64,000 nucleotides of DNA. Source: Promicromonospora sp042731755 (lineage in GTDB: Bacteria; Actinomycetota; Actinomycetes; Actinomycetales; Cellulomonadaceae). The notes under the pieces are model-generated. The model saw only the letters and a program-made list of their open reading frames with translations, did not search any database and was not told where the DNA came from. A program made the translations under genes and the position numbers. The stretch spans positions 1-64,000 of the forward strand of contig NZ_JBHWLR010000001.1 in the NCBI RefSeq assembly GCF_042731755.1, read 5' to 3'. Positions 25,459 through 34,485 of this stretch are shown here, piece after piece. Position 1 is the first letter of the stretch. Each line of letters opens with the position of its first letter.

Positions 25459-26355
25459 CTACTTCAGGCCGGTGGTCGAGATGCCCTGCACGATGTGCCG
25501 CTGCAGGGCCAGGAAGACGATGAGGATGGGCAGCACGATGACGGTCGCGCCCGCCACGAGGAGGCCGTACTGCACGGTGTTCTGCCCCGTGGAGTACAGG
25601 GCCAGCGCGACGGGCAGCGTGTACTTGTCGGCCGACTGCACGGCGACCAGGGGCCACAGGAAGTTGTTCCAGGACCCGAGGAACGTCAGGATGCCGAGCG
25701 TCGCCAGCGCGGGCTTGGTCTGCGGCAGCACGACGGCGAAGAACGTCCGGAACTCGCCGGCCCCGTCGACGCGGGCGGCGTCGAGCAGCTCGTCCGGGAT
25801 GTCGAGCATGAACTGCCGCATCAGGAACACGCCGAACGGCGCCGCCAGGAACGGCAGGATGAGGGCCGCGTAGGTGTTGATGAGGTCCAGGTTGGCCACG
25901 AGCACGAACAGCGGCACGAACGTGACCATGCCGGGGACCATGAGGGTGCCCATGATCAGCAGGAACAGGGCGCGGCGGCCGGGGAAGTCGAGCTTGGCCA
26001 GGGCGTAGCCGACCATGGCGCTGAACAGGACGGACCCGACGGTGACGACGAGCGCCACGATCACCGAGTTGGCGAAGAACCGCGGGAAGTCGAGCGACGC
26101 GAAGAGCTCGGTGTAGTTGTCCCACGTGGGCTGCTCGGGGAACAGGGTGGGCGGGAACTGCCGGATCTCGCCCTCGGGCTTGACCGACGAGACGACCATC
26201 CACACCAGCGGCCCGAGCGAGGCCGTCAGGCCCAGCAGGAGCACGACGTTGAGCAGGATCGCGCGCGGGGTGAAGCGGCGCGGGGCGGGCCCGCGCGTCG
26301 GGGAGGGACGCGGCGCGGTGCGGCGAGTGCCGGACCGCTCGGTGAGGACCGTCAT
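25459..26355 (-). CDS. Sugar ABC transporter permease (MalG type)
   Basis: 298 residues with six predicted membrane helices. The EAA loop that contacts the ATPase is EFRTFFAVVLPQTKPALATL, preceded by LLDAARVDGAG. The N-terminal 25 residues are basic and cytoplasmic. ATG at 26355 overlaps the stop of the first permease by one base. No ATP-binding protein gene is present; actinobacterial sugar importers commonly share one MsiK-type ATPase encoded elsewhere. Confidence 0.95.
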   Translation of the reverse strand: MTVLTERSGTRRTAPRPSPTRGPAPRRFTPRAILLNVVLLLGLTASLGPLVWMVVSSVKPEGEIRQFPPTLFPEQPTWDNYTELFASLDFPRFFANSVIVALVVTVGSVLFSAMVGYALAKLDFPGRRALFLLIMGTLMVPGMVTFVPLFVLVANLDLINTYAALILPFLAAPFGVFLMRQFMLDIPDELLDAARVDGAGEFRTFFAVVLPQTKPALATLGILTFLGSWNNFLWPLVAVQSADKYTLPVALALYSTGQNTVQYGLLVAGATVIVLPILIVFLALQRHIVQGISTTGLK

Positions 26356-27245
26356 CACTTCTCCGTCCTGAGCAGGCGGAACTGGAGGTAGGACAGGATC
26401 ACGATGGCGACGAACAGCACGTAGCTCATCGCGGCCGACAGGCCGTAGTTCCCGAACCCGAACTGGTTGAAGATCTCGTAGGCCACCGAGTTGGTGGCCC
26501 CGAGCGGCCCGCCCTGCGTCATGACGAACGGCTCCTCGAAGAACTGCAGGTAGCCGATGCCGGTGATGACGGCGCAGAACAGCAGGGTGGGCCGCAGCAG
26601 CGGCACCGTGATGGACCGGAACTGCCGCACGGCACCCGCGCCGTCGATGGCCGAGGCCTCGTACAGGTCGCGCGGGACGCCCTGCAGCCCGGCCAGCAGG
26701 ATCACCATGGAGTACCCGACGTTGCGCCAGGTCGCCATCATGATCAGCGCGGGCATGGCCCAGGTCTCGTCGGTGAGCCAGCGCGGCCCCTCGACGCCGA
26801 CCAGGCCGAGGGCCGAGTTCACCAGCCCAAAGTCGGGCTGCAGGAGGAACCGCCACACCACCGCCACCGCGACGATCGACGTCACGACCGGTGCGTAGAA
26901 GCCGACGCGGAACACGGACCGGAACCAGGTCAGGCCCGAGTTCAGCAGGACCGCCAGCAGCAGCGCCACCCCGAGCGTGAGCGGCATGGCCACCCCGACG
27001 AAATAGAGCGTGTTGCCGGCGGCCTGCTGGAACTTCGGGTCGGCCAGCACGGCCGCGAAGTTGTCGAACCCCACGAAGTTCACGGCCCAGGGCGTCCGCA
27101 GGTCCTTGCCCTGCATGTCGGTGAACGCCATGTACAGCGAGGACGCCACCGGGACGAGCATGAACACGGCGAACAGGATCGTGAAGGGCAGCGCGAAGCC
27201 CCAGGCGGCGAGGCCCGTGCGACGGCGGCGTGCGGAGATGGCCAC
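26355..27245 (-). CDS. Sugar ABC transporter permease (MalF type)
   Basis: 296 residues with six membrane helices. The EAA segment is DLYEASAIDGAGAVRQFRSI followed by TVPLLRPTLLF. It pairs with the MalG-type permease. The GTG start at 27245 lies three bases after the binding-protein stop. Confidence 0.95.
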   Translation of the reverse strand: MAISARRRRTGLAAWGFALPFTILFAVFMLVPVASSLYMAFTDMQGKDLRTPWAVNFVGFDNFAAVLADPKFQQAAGNTLYFVGVAMPLTLGVALLLAVLLNSGLTWFRSVFRVGFYAPVVTSIVAVAVVWRFLLQPDFGLVNSALGLVGVEGPRWLTDETWAMPALIMMATWRNVGYSMVILLAGLQGVPRDLYEASAIDGAGAVRQFRSITVPLLRPTLLFCAVITGIGYLQFFEEPFVMTQGGPLGATNSVAYEIFNQFGFGNYGLSAAMSYVLFVAIVILSYLQFRLLRTEK

Positions 27246-27248
27246 GGG

Positions 27249-28526
27249 TCAGTCCAGGCCCGTCCCGATCGAGGTGGCCGCTTCCTGCATCTTGGTGGCG
27301 GCTTCCTCCGGGGTCAGGTCGCCCGCGATGGTCTGCTCGATGATGAGGTCGAGCTCGTGCTCGATCTCCGACCAGGTGGGGATCGCGGGGGTGGAGCGCG
27401 CGGTCTCCAGCACGCCCTGGTACATGGCCACGGCCTCGTCGTCGGCCAGCGCGGGGTCGTCCCACGAGGTCTGGACCGCCGGCAGGTCGTTCGAGATGCC
27501 GAACCAGTCGACCTGGGTGGCCGGGTCGGTGGCGAACTGCACGAACTTCCAGGCCGAGTCGGGGTTCGCGGCGTCCGCGAGGACGGCGAGGTTGGAGCCG
27601 CCGATGAACGACGCCGTCGCCTCGTCGGCGGGCAGCGGCACCACGCCGAACTTGTCGGCGAAGTCGTCACCCGCGGTGGTCAGCAGGTTGGCGCGCTCCC
27701 AGGGGCCCGAGACGAACGAGCCGAGCTTGCCGTCGATGAAGTTCTGCACCTTCTCGTCCTCGACGAGCACCGGCGGGGCGAGCCCGTCGCGCATGAACGA
27801 GGAGTAGTACTCCAGCGCCTTGACCTGGGCGGCGTTGTCGAGCGTGAACTCGCCGGCGTCGTCCAGGATCTCGCCGCCCGCCTGCCAGTAGAACGGGAAG
27901 TACATCAGGGCGGTCGAGTTGCCGCGCGTCTGGAGCGCGATGCCGTGCTCGGCCCCGGCGTCCTGCAGCCCGGCCGCGAAGTCGGTGAGGCCCGCCCAGT
28001 CCGCGGGCGCCTCGACGCCGGCCTCCTCGGCGAGGTCGGTGCGGTAGTAGAGCACCCGCGACTCGACGTACCACGGCACGCCGTACGAGGTGCCGTCGAC
28101 CTCCGTGGTCTCCCAGGCGCCCGGGAAGAACGCCGAGGAGTCGATGCTCTCGGGCGTGGGCGCGAGGCCGTCCAGGCCCACGAACCCGCTCATCAGGGTG
28201 GTGCCGACCTGCATGACGTCGGGCACCTCGCCGGTGGCGATGGCGGTGTTGATCTTCTCGGTGGACGACTCCCACGGCACGGGCGTCACGTTCACGGTGA
28301 CGTCGGGGTTGTCGGCCTCGAACTGCTCGGCGAGCTCGGGCAGCAGCTCACCCTCCGTGCCCATCGCCCACACCTCGACGGTGCCCGTGGCGGGGCCCTC
28401 CGAGATGTCGCTGGCGCTGTCTGCCGTGGTGCCGGCCTCGTCGCTGCGTCCGCACCCGGTCAGGGCGAGGGCCAGCGTGAGGGTCGACGCCGTCGCCGCT
28501 GCGGCGAGGCGAGGTGTCCTGTTCAC
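27249..28526 (-). CDS. Sugar ABC transporter substrate-binding lipoprotein
   Basis: 425 residues. A lipoprotein signal (RTPRLAAAATAST, hydrophobic run, LALTGC) anchors it to the outer face of the membrane. The mature part is an extracellular solute-binding protein family 1: VEVWAMGTEGELL, GEVPDVMQVG, GVPWYVESRVLYYRTD and a C-terminal helical lobe. GTG at 28526 follows AAAGGAG with good spacing, which decides the start against a longer frame. First gene of the sugar operon and divergent from lacI, with palindromic operators between. Confidence 0.94.
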   Translation of the reverse strand: MNRTPRLAAAATASTLTLALALTGCGRSDEAGTTADSASDISEGPATGTVEVWAMGTEGELLPELAEQFEADNPDVTVNVTPVPWESSTEKINTAIATGEVPDVMQVGTTLMSGFVGLDGLAPTPESIDSSAFFPGAWETTEVDGTSYGVPWYVESRVLYYRTDLAEEAGVEAPADWAGLTDFAAGLQDAGAEHGIALQTRGNSTALMYFPFYWQAGGEILDDAGEFTLDNAAQVKALEYYSSFMRDGLAPPVLVEDEKVQNFIDGKLGSFVSGPWERANLLTTAGDDFADKFGVVPLPADEATASFIGGSNLAVLADAANPDSAWKFVQFATDPATQVDWFGISNDLPAVQTSWDDPALADDEAVAMYQGVLETARSTPAIPTWSEIEHELDLIIEQTIAGDLTPEEAATKMQEAATSIGTGLD

Positions 28527-28547
28527 GATCACTCCTTTGTTGACCTG

Positions 28548-28575
28548 CTTCCGAAATTTCGAAGCCGAATCTCGG
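28548..28575. promoter_or_regulatory. Candidate LacI operators in the lacI/sugar-operon gap
   Basis: CTTCCGAAATTTCGAAG (28548-28564) is a near-perfect palindrome, followed at once by CCGAATCTCGG (28565-28575), another inverted repeat. A related TTTCGGAAA lies at 28681-28689, close to the lacI start. Spacing and position suggest repression of both divergent promoters. Confidence 0.6.
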
Positions 28576-28728
28576 AAAGACCCCGGGAGGTTAGACGGGC
28601 CGCAGGGTGGTGTCAACCAGCCCGAGCCCCGCTACCGCTTGGTTTACCGGAGCACGCGACGCGATGGACTACCATCCTGATTTCGGAAACGCTCGCTTCT
28701 CGCTTCACCGATGTCCGACGGAGGACCC

Positions 28729-29736
28729 ATGGCAACCGACCAGCCGCACATCCCGCTCGCCGTCGTGGCGGCCGAGGCGGGCGTCTCGGTCCCGACGGTC
28801 TCCAAGGTCCTCAACGCGCGCCCCGACGTGTCCGGCAAGACCCGGGCGCGCGTCACCGAGGCGCTCGCGCGGCACGGCTACGAGGTGCGTCCGCCGCAGG
28901 CCAAGCCCACCGGCATCATCGACGTCCGCATCGTCGACTTCGAGGGGACGTGGTCCGAGGCCGTGGTCCGGGGCGCCGTCGCCGGCGCCCGCCGGTTCGG
29001 GCTCGACGTCGTCCTGGCGGTCGAGCCCGACCCCGACGACTGCAGCTCCTGGGTGCGGCACGCGCTGGAGCGCGGCACGGACGGCCTGGTCAGCATCGTC
29101 GCGGTGCCCGACGCCGAGGCGCGGCGCGCCCTGGAGCAGACCGGCACCCCGCTCGTCGTCGTCGACCCGCGGCAGCGCCCGCCGGAGGGCATGCTCAGCG
29201 TGGGCGCCACCAACTTCCAGGGCGGCCTGGAGGCGACCGCGCACCTGCTGTCGCTGGGCCACACGCGCATCGCCACCATCACCGGCGCACTGGAGCAGGA
29301 CAACGCCATCGCGCGGCTCGCGGGCTACCGCGCCGCCATGATCCGGGCGGGCCTGACCACCGACGACGACCTGGTCCACGTGGGCGCCTACGGCGTGACC
29401 TCCGGGTACGAGGGCGCGCAGCGGCTCCTGGGGCTGGACGACCCGCCCACCGCGATCTTCGCGAGCAGCGACGACACGGCGCTCGGCGCGCTGCGGGCGC
29501 TGCGCGAGGCCGGGCTCGTCGTGCCGCGCGACGTCTCGCTCGTGGGCTTCGACGACCTGCCCATCGCGCCGTGGATCGACCCTGCGCTCACCACGGTGCG
29601 CCAGCCGCTCGCGGAGATGGGCGCCACCGCCGTCGACCTGGTGTACCGCGCCCGCACGGCGAGCGGGCACACGCTGCGCACCGAGCTCGCGACCAGCCTC
29701 GTGGTGCGGAGCTCCACGGCGGCGCCGGTTCGCTAG
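28729..29736 (+). CDS. LacI-family repressor of the sugar operon
   Basis: 335 residues. The N-terminal helix-turn-helix reads IPLAVVAAEAGVSVPTVSKVLN with the hinge helix following. The periplasmic-binding-like sensor shows GTDGLVSI, VVVDPRQRP, TGALEQDNAIARLAGYRAAM and FASSDDTALGALRAL. ATG at 28729 is preferred over one at 28711 because GGAGGA stands four bases before it. It is divergent from the ABC/GH operon and probably binds the palindromes in between; the inducer is unknown but should be the imported oligosaccharide. Confidence 0.94.
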   Translation: MATDQPHIPLAVVAAEAGVSVPTVSKVLNARPDVSGKTRARVTEALARHGYEVRPPQAKPTGIIDVRIVDFEGTWSEAVVRGAVAGARRFGLDVVLAVEPDPDDCSSWVRHALERGTDGLVSIVAVPDAEARRALEQTGTPLVVVDPRQRPPEGMLSVGATNFQGGLEATAHLLSLGHTRIATITGALEQDNAIARLAGYRAAMIRAGLTTDDDLVHVGAYGVTSGYEGAQRLLGLDDPPTAIFASSDDTALGALRALREAGLVVPRDVSLVGFDDLPIAPWIDPALTTVRQPLAEMGATAVDLVYRARTASGHTLRTELATSLVVRSSTAAPVR

Positions 29737-29757
29737 GGACCAGCGCGGACCTGGCTC

Positions 29758-29808
29758 GTCAGCGGCGGCTGCGCGTCAGCGGCGCCCGGGCGTCAGCGGC
29801 GGCCGGGC
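29758..29808. repeat. 17-base tandem repeat, three units
   Basis: Units related to GTCAGCGGCGGCCGGGC begin at 29758, 29775 and 29792; a fourth partial unit at 29809 enters the 3' end of plsC. The repeats fill the whole gap between the convergent lacI and plsC genes. Confidence 0.85.
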
Positions 29809-29809
29809 G

Positions 29810-30574
29810 TCAGCGCTTGGGCCGGCGCGGCTTCTCGACCTCCGGCAGGGGCAGGCCGCCGGGGCCCTCCTCCGCCGTCGGGATCGCGGGCTCGCCGCGG
29901 GCCGCGCGCTCCTTCGCGCTGGCCGCGTACGCGTCCACGTACTCCTGGCCGGACAGGGCGAGGATCGCGTACTCGATCTCGTCGGCGACGGCGCGCAGCA
30001 CGAACTTGTCGCTCTCCATGCCCTTGTACCGGCTGAAGTCGAGCGGCTCGCCGATCACGGCGCCGAGCGGCATGAACGTTGGGATCGTCTTGCCTACCGG
30101 CTGGGCGACCTCGGTGTCGACCATGGCGACGGGGATGACGGGGGCGCCCGACTCGAGCGCCATGCGGGCCACGCCCGTCTTCGCCTTGTAGAGGCGGCCG
30201 TCGGGGCTGCGGGTGCCCTCGGGGTAGATGCCGAACAGGCTGCCCTCGCGCAGCACGCGCAGGCCGGTGCGCAGCGCGGCCTCGCTCGCGGCGCCGCCGG
30301 AGCGGTCCACGGGGATGACGCCGATGCCCGTCATGAACCAGGCCACGATCTTGCCCTTGAGGCCCTTGCCCGTGAAGTAGTCGGACTTGCCGAGGAAGGT
30401 CACACGGCGCTTGATCAGCAGCGGCAGGATGAACGAGTCGATCACCGCCAGGTGGTTGCTGGCCACGATCGCGGCGCCGCTACGGGGCACGTTCTTGCCG
30501 CCGACGACCCACGGCTGGTACGCGAGGCGCAGCAGCGGGCCGACCAGCACGTTCCTCATCACCCAGTAGAACAA
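29810..30574 (-). CDS. 1-acyl-glycerol-3-phosphate acyltransferase family (PlsC)
   Basis: 254 residues with a membrane-proximal N-terminus. The acyltransferase blocks are NHLAVID (HX4D catalytic pair), GVIPVDRSG, FGIYPEGTRS and APVIPVAMV. It should acylate lysophosphatidic acid or a related acceptor in phospholipid synthesis. The C-terminal 60 residues are Glu/Pro/Arg-rich. TTG at 30574 is the start because GAGGAGG lies four to five bases before it and homologues begin MFYWVxR. Similar in place to Rv2182c of M. tuberculosis. Confidence 0.92.
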   Translation of the reverse strand: MFYWVMRNVLVGPLLRLAYQPWVVGGKNVPRSGAAIVASNHLAVIDSFILPLLIKRRVTFLGKSDYFTGKGLKGKIVAWFMTGIGVIPVDRSGGAASEAALRTGLRVLREGSLFGIYPEGTRSPDGRLYKAKTGVARMALESGAPVIPVAMVDTEVAQPVGKTIPTFMPLGAVIGEPLDFSRYKGMESDKFVLRAVADEIEYAILALSGQEYVDAYAASAKERAARGEPAIPTAEEGPGGLPLPEVEKPRRPKR

Positions 30575-30617
30575 GATTCCTCCTCAAGACCCGCCCCCGC
30601 GGGCCCCCTGACGACAA

Positions 30618-30623
30618 TAGAGT
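30618..30623 (+). promoter_or_regulatory. -10 element, leaderless membrane-protein gene
   Basis: TAGAGT, six bases (GTGCCC), then ATG at 30630. No Shine-Dalgarno is present. Confidence 0.55.
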
Positions 30624-30629
30624 GTGCCC

Positions 30630-31355
30630 ATGGCCGCATCGAACACCGACGACCGAGACGACGACGTGCCCGGCGACACCCCACGCGAGCTGGGCGACGA
30701 CGACGTGGCATCGCGCTGGGCCGACATCGTCGCCACGCTCGGCGACATGGACGTCTCTCGGGCCGACGGGGAGACCGACGGCGCGGAGAAGTCCGCCGAA
30801 TCTTCTCAGACATCGCGGCCCGATGACGAGGGCAGCGACGACGACGGGCGCGCGGACGGCGACCGGTCCGGTGACAGGTCCGGTGACGCCGGCGCCGGCC
30901 GGGGCGGCCGCCAGGTGGGCGGCTGGTCGGACGGCGGCTGGGCCGGCGGCGACTGGACGAGCACGGGTGACGCGGCCGACGAGCCGGGGTCGGGCTCGGC
31001 GTCGGCCGCGTCGTCGGACGCAACCGGGTCACGCACGCCCTCGGGCCCGCGCGACTGGCCGCTGTCGCCCGACGCCGAGGCGCTCGAGGAGGCGGAGTCC
31101 CACTTCACGCCGCCGGAGCCGCCCGCGCTGCTGTCCCGCGACCCGCTGCTCACCATGGCGTGGAGCTTCGTGGTCGGCGTGCCCGTGCTCGCGGTGATCG
31201 GCATGATCGTCTCCGCGGCGGTGCCGGCCGTCTCGATCCCGCCGCTCGCGGGTCAGATCGGGCTCGGCCTGTTCGTGGCCGGCCTGGGCGTGCTGATCTG
31301 GCGCATGCCGCACCAGCGCGACCCGGACGACGACGGGCCTGGTGCCGTCGTCTGA
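30630..31355 (+). CDS. Hypothetical membrane protein with acidic N-terminus
   Basis: 241 residues, not recognised. The first 150 residues are Asp/Gly/Ser-rich and look disordered, with segments such as DDVASRWADIVATLGDMD. The last third has two membrane helices (about 175-197 and 204-222) and a short charged tail. Similar proteins with an acidic region and two helices sit beside plsC in related actinobacteria, as far as I recall. The GTG at 30624 is also in frame but the ATG at 30630 has the -10 at leaderless distance. It converges on glucokinase at a strong terminator. Confidence 0.72.
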   Translation: MAASNTDDRDDDVPGDTPRELGDDDVASRWADIVATLGDMDVSRADGETDGAEKSAESSQTSRPDDEGSDDDGRADGDRSGDRSGDAGAGRGGRQVGGWSDGGWAGGDWTSTGDAADEPGSGSASAASSDATGSRTPSGPRDWPLSPDAEALEEAESHFTPPEPPALLSRDPLLTMAWSFVVGVPVLAVIGMIVSAAVPAVSIPPLAGQIGLGLFVAGLGVLIWRMPHQRDPDDDGPGAVV

Positions 31356-31459
31356 ACCGGAGGCGCAGCGCAGGGTGAGGGCCGAGGAACGGAGGCATCT
31401 CGCCCGGAGCGGAGCCGCAGGTTCAGACGACAGAAAGCATCGTCTGAATGGTCAGGAAA

Positions 31460-31501
31460 TGTCAGACCCTCAGATCACCCGGGTGATCTGAGGGTCTGAC
31501 A
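31460..31501. terminator. Perfect 42-base palindrome, bidirectional terminator
   Basis: TGTCAGACCCTCAGATCACC and one more C form a 21-base arm followed immediately by its exact complement. It lies between the convergent membrane-protein and glucokinase genes. Just upstream, GTCGTCTGAACC (31347-31358) and GGTTCAGACGAC (31420-31431) form a second long-range inverted repeat that spans the first gene's stop. Confidence 0.85.
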
Positions 31502-31517
31502 CGTTACGGGGACCGAG

Positions 31518-32462
31518 TCAGCGCCGCGCCAGGTCCGCCGCGCCGACGATGCCGGCCTCGTTGCCGTGCTCGGCCAGCTCGATCTTGGCCACGGGCCGGT
31601 GGCCCATCGCCGAGAGCTGCGCCTCGAAGCCGCGGCGCACCGGGCCGAGGAGCAGGTCGCCGGCCGCGCCGACGCCGCCGCCGATCACGATGAGCTCGGG
31701 GTCCAGCAGGGCCGCGACCGACGCGGAACCCTCGCCGATCCAGCGCCCGAGGGTCGCGAGCAGCTCGATCGACAGCTCGTCGCCCTCCTGGGCGGCCTCG
31801 GTCACCATCTTGCCGCGGATCTTCTCCGGGTCGCCGCCCGCGAGCTCGAGCAGTCGGCCCGCCTGGTCCACCCGGGCGACGGCGGCGTGCTGCGCGTCGC
31901 GCTCCAGGGCCCTGCCCGACGCGTACTGCTCCCAGCAGCCCTCGTGGCCGCACCCGCAGTAGTGGCCCTCCGGCACGACGCGCATGTGCCCGACCTCGGC
32001 GGCCATGCCCCACTTGCCGCGCACGAGCTCCCGCTCGGAGATGACGGCGCCGCCCAGGCCGGTGCCGACCGTGAGCATGAGCATGTCGGTGGCCTCGCGG
32101 CCCGCGCCGAACCGGAACTCGGCCCAGCCGGCTGCGTTGGCGTCGTTCTCGACCACGATCGGCAGGTCGGCGTCCACGAGCTCGGCGACCTTCGCCGCCA
32201 GCGGGTACTCCCGCCAGGCGATGTTCGGCGCGAAGTTCACGGACGTGCGGTCTGGGCTCACGAAGCCGGCCGCGGCCAGGCCGATCGCCCCCACCTCGTG
32301 CTCCTTGACGAGCTCGTTGCACGCGTCCGCGATGGCCCTGTCGATGTGCGCGACGTCGTCGGCGTCGGTCTCCCGGCGCACCTGGGCGAGGATCTTGCCC
32401 TCCTCGTCGACGACTCCCACAGCGATCTTGGTGCCGCCGATGTCGACCCCGATGGCGTGCAT
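31518..32462 (-). CDS. glk: Glucokinase, ROK family
   Basis: 314 residues. ATP-binding DIGGTKIAVGVVD at the N-terminus, catalytic VENDANAAGWAE with the ROK Asp, phosphate loop TVGTGLGGAV, and the zinc motif GHYCGCGHEGCWEQYASG. Close to the Streptomyces/Corynebacterium GlkA type that also takes part in carbon control. ATG at 32462 has GTGAGGA upstream. It supplies glucose 6-phosphate and fits functionally with the sugar operon and the phosphofructokinase nearby. Confidence 0.95.
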   Translation of the reverse strand: MHAIGVDIGGTKIAVGVVDEEGKILAQVRRETDADDVAHIDRAIADACNELVKEHEVGAIGLAAAGFVSPDRTSVNFAPNIAWREYPLAAKVAELVDADLPIVVENDANAAGWAEFRFGAGREATDMLMLTVGTGLGGAVISERELVRGKWGMAAEVGHMRVVPEGHYCGCGHEGCWEQYASGRALERDAQHAAVARVDQAGRLLELAGGDPEKIRGKMVTEAAQEGDELSIELLATLGRWIGEGSASVAALLDPELIVIGGGVGAAGDLLLGPVRRGFEAQLSAMGHRPVAKIELAEHGNEAGIVGAADLARR

Positions 32463-32627
32463 TCGTCCTCACGTTCTCTCGTTGCGCGACGGCCGCGTGG
32501 ACCGTCGAAAAGGGGGCTGCACCGAGAAGGTGCGCACACCCAGGGTAGCGACCGCGAGGAGTGCAACACGCGGAGTCCGTTTCCCGGTATCTTTGCAGGC
32601 ACGGTCAGTACTGCCACTGGAGTCAGA

Positions 32628-34460
32628 ATGGACGAGATCTTCAGCCCGATCCTCATCGAGCTGCCCCCCACCTCCAATCTCAACGATGTTCTCGCCGAGC
32701 GGGTCGGTGCCGGCGCCGACAAGCCGATGATGGAGGTTCCTGCGGGGAAGGGCGAGCCCTGGCGGGTCGTCAGCGCCGGCGAGTTCGACGCCCAGGTGGT
32801 CGCTGTGGCGAAGGGCCTGGTGGCCCACGGGATCGAGCCCGGGGACCGCGTCGGCATCATGTGCCGCACGCGGTACGAGTGGGCCGTGCTGGACTTCGCG
32901 GCGTGGGCCGCGGGCGCGGTGCCCGTCCCGGTCTACGAGACCTCCTCGGCCGAGCAGGTCGAGTGGATCCTCTCCGACGCCGAGGTGAAGCTGGTCTTCG
33001 CCGAGACCGCGGCCAACGCCGCCACCGTCGCCGAGGTGCGCGACGCGACCCCGCTCGTGACCGACGTGCTCGTCATCGACGACGGTGCGCTCGACGCGGT
33101 CGCGGCCGAGGGCGCGGACGTGTCCGACGACGAGATCGCCCGGCGCCGGGGCCTGTCCGGCCTCGACGACCTGGCCACGATCATCTACACCTCGGGGACC
33201 ACGGGTCGCCCCAAGGGCGCCGAGCTGACGCACCGCAACTTCGCGTCGCTCGCCGTGAACGCCGTCGAGGCCGTGCCGGAGGTGTTCGCCAAGGAGGGCG
33301 GACGCACCCTCCTGTTCATCCCGATGGCGCACGTCTTCGCCCGCTACATCCACGTGCTCGCGGTGGCCGGCGGTGTGGTCACCGGGCACTGGGGCGACAC
33401 GTCCACGCTGGTCGACGCGCTGGGCGAGTTCAAGCCGACCTTCATCCTCGCGGTGCCGCGGGTGTTCGAGAAGGTCTACAACACGGCGGAGCAGACGGCG
33501 GCGGCCGGCGGCAAGGCGAAGATCTTCCACTGGGCCACGGCGACGGGCATCGCGTGGTCGCGGGCGCTCGACACGCCGTCGGGCCCGGGGATCGGTCTGC
33601 GGCTGCAGCACGCGGTCGCCAGCGCGCTGGTCTTCTCCAAGCTGCGCGCCAAGCTCGGCGGGCGCGCGGAGTTCGCGGTGTCCGGCGGCGGTCCGCTCGG
33701 CGAGCGGCTCGGCCACTTCTACCGGGGCCTGGGCCTGAAGGTGCTCGAGGGCTACGGCCTCACCGAGTCGACCGCCCCGACCAGCGTGAACCGGCCCACG
33801 GCGACGAAGATCGGCTCGGTCGGCCTGCAGCTTCCCGGCTGCGGCGTCAAGATCGCCGCGGACAGCGAGATCCTGCTCAAGGGCCACCACATCTTCCGGG
33901 CGTACCACAAGAACGAGGCCGCCACGGCGGAGGCGTTCACCGAGGACGGCTGGTTCCGCACCGGCGACCTGGGCGTGCTGGACGACGACGGGTTCCTCAC
34001 GATCACCGGCCGCAAGAAGGAGATCATCGTCACGGCCGGCGGCAAGAACGTGGCGCCCTCGATGCTGGAGGACCGCATCCGCGCACACGCCCTGGTGAGC
34101 CAGTGCGTCGTGGTCGGCGACGGCAAGCCGTTCATCGGTGCGCTCTTCACGCTCGACGCCGAGGGCCTGCCGGGCTGGCTCAAGATGCACGGCAAGCCGG
34201 CGATGTCGGTCGACGAGGCGCGCAAGGACCCCGACGTCCTCGCGGCCCTGGACGGCGCGGTGCAGCGGGCGAACAAGGCGGTCTCGAAGGCCGAGTCGAT
34301 CCGCAAGTACACGGTGCTCGCGGGCGACCTGACGATCGAGAACGGGTACCTCACGCCCAAGCAGAGCGTGAAGCGGGCGGTGTTCCTCAAGGACTTCGAC
34401 GCCGACGTCGAGCGCCTGTACGCGGACAAGAACAAGGACAGCCTGCACCTCCTCAACTGA
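32628..34460 (+). CDS. Long-chain fatty acid-CoA ligase (FadD15-like)
   Basis: 610-residue adenylate-forming enzyme. AMP-binding motif IIYTSGTTGRPKGAELTH (P-loop), LEGYGLTESTAP (A5), GWFRTGDLG (A7) and GRKKEIIVTAGGKNVAP (A8, with the C-terminal catalytic lysine region KxESIRKYTVL). Length fits long-chain acyl-CoA synthetases. ATG at 32628 with GGAG five bases upstream is chosen over a far longer open frame that lies antisense to glucokinase. It activates fatty acids for lipid synthesis or breakdown. Confidence 0.94.
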   Translation: MDEIFSPILIELPPTSNLNDVLAERVGAGADKPMMEVPAGKGEPWRVVSAGEFDAQVVAVAKGLVAHGIEPGDRVGIMCRTRYEWAVLDFAAWAAGAVPVPVYETSSAEQVEWILSDAEVKLVFAETAANAATVAEVRDATPLVTDVLVIDDGALDAVAAEGADVSDDEIARRRGLSGLDDLATIIYTSGTTGRPKGAELTHRNFASLAVNAVEAVPEVFAKEGGRTLLFIPMAHVFARYIHVLAVAGGVVTGHWGDTSTLVDALGEFKPTFILAVPRVFEKVYNTAEQTAAAGGKAKIFHWATATGIAWSRALDTPSGPGIGLRLQHAVASALVFSKLRAKLGGRAEFAVSGGGPLGERLGHFYRGLGLKVLEGYGLTESTAPTSVNRPTATKIGSVGLQLPGCGVKIAADSEILLKGHHIFRAYHKNEAATAEAFTEDGWFRTGDLGVLDDDGFLTITGRKKEIIVTAGGKNVAPSMLEDRIRAHALVSQCVVVGDGKPFIGALFTLDAEGLPGWLKMHGKPAMSVDEARKDPDVLAALDGAVQRANKAVSKAESIRKYTVLAGDLTIENGYLTPKQSVKRAVFLKDFDADVERLYADKNKDSLHLLN

Positions 34461-34485
34461 GGGTTCGGGGTAGGGGACTCGACTT

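Noticed and set aside
31566..32627. N-terminal extension of the acyl-CoA ligase by about 350 codons
   Set aside because: The extension is antisense to glucokinase; the ATG at 32628 has a ribosome site and matches family length.
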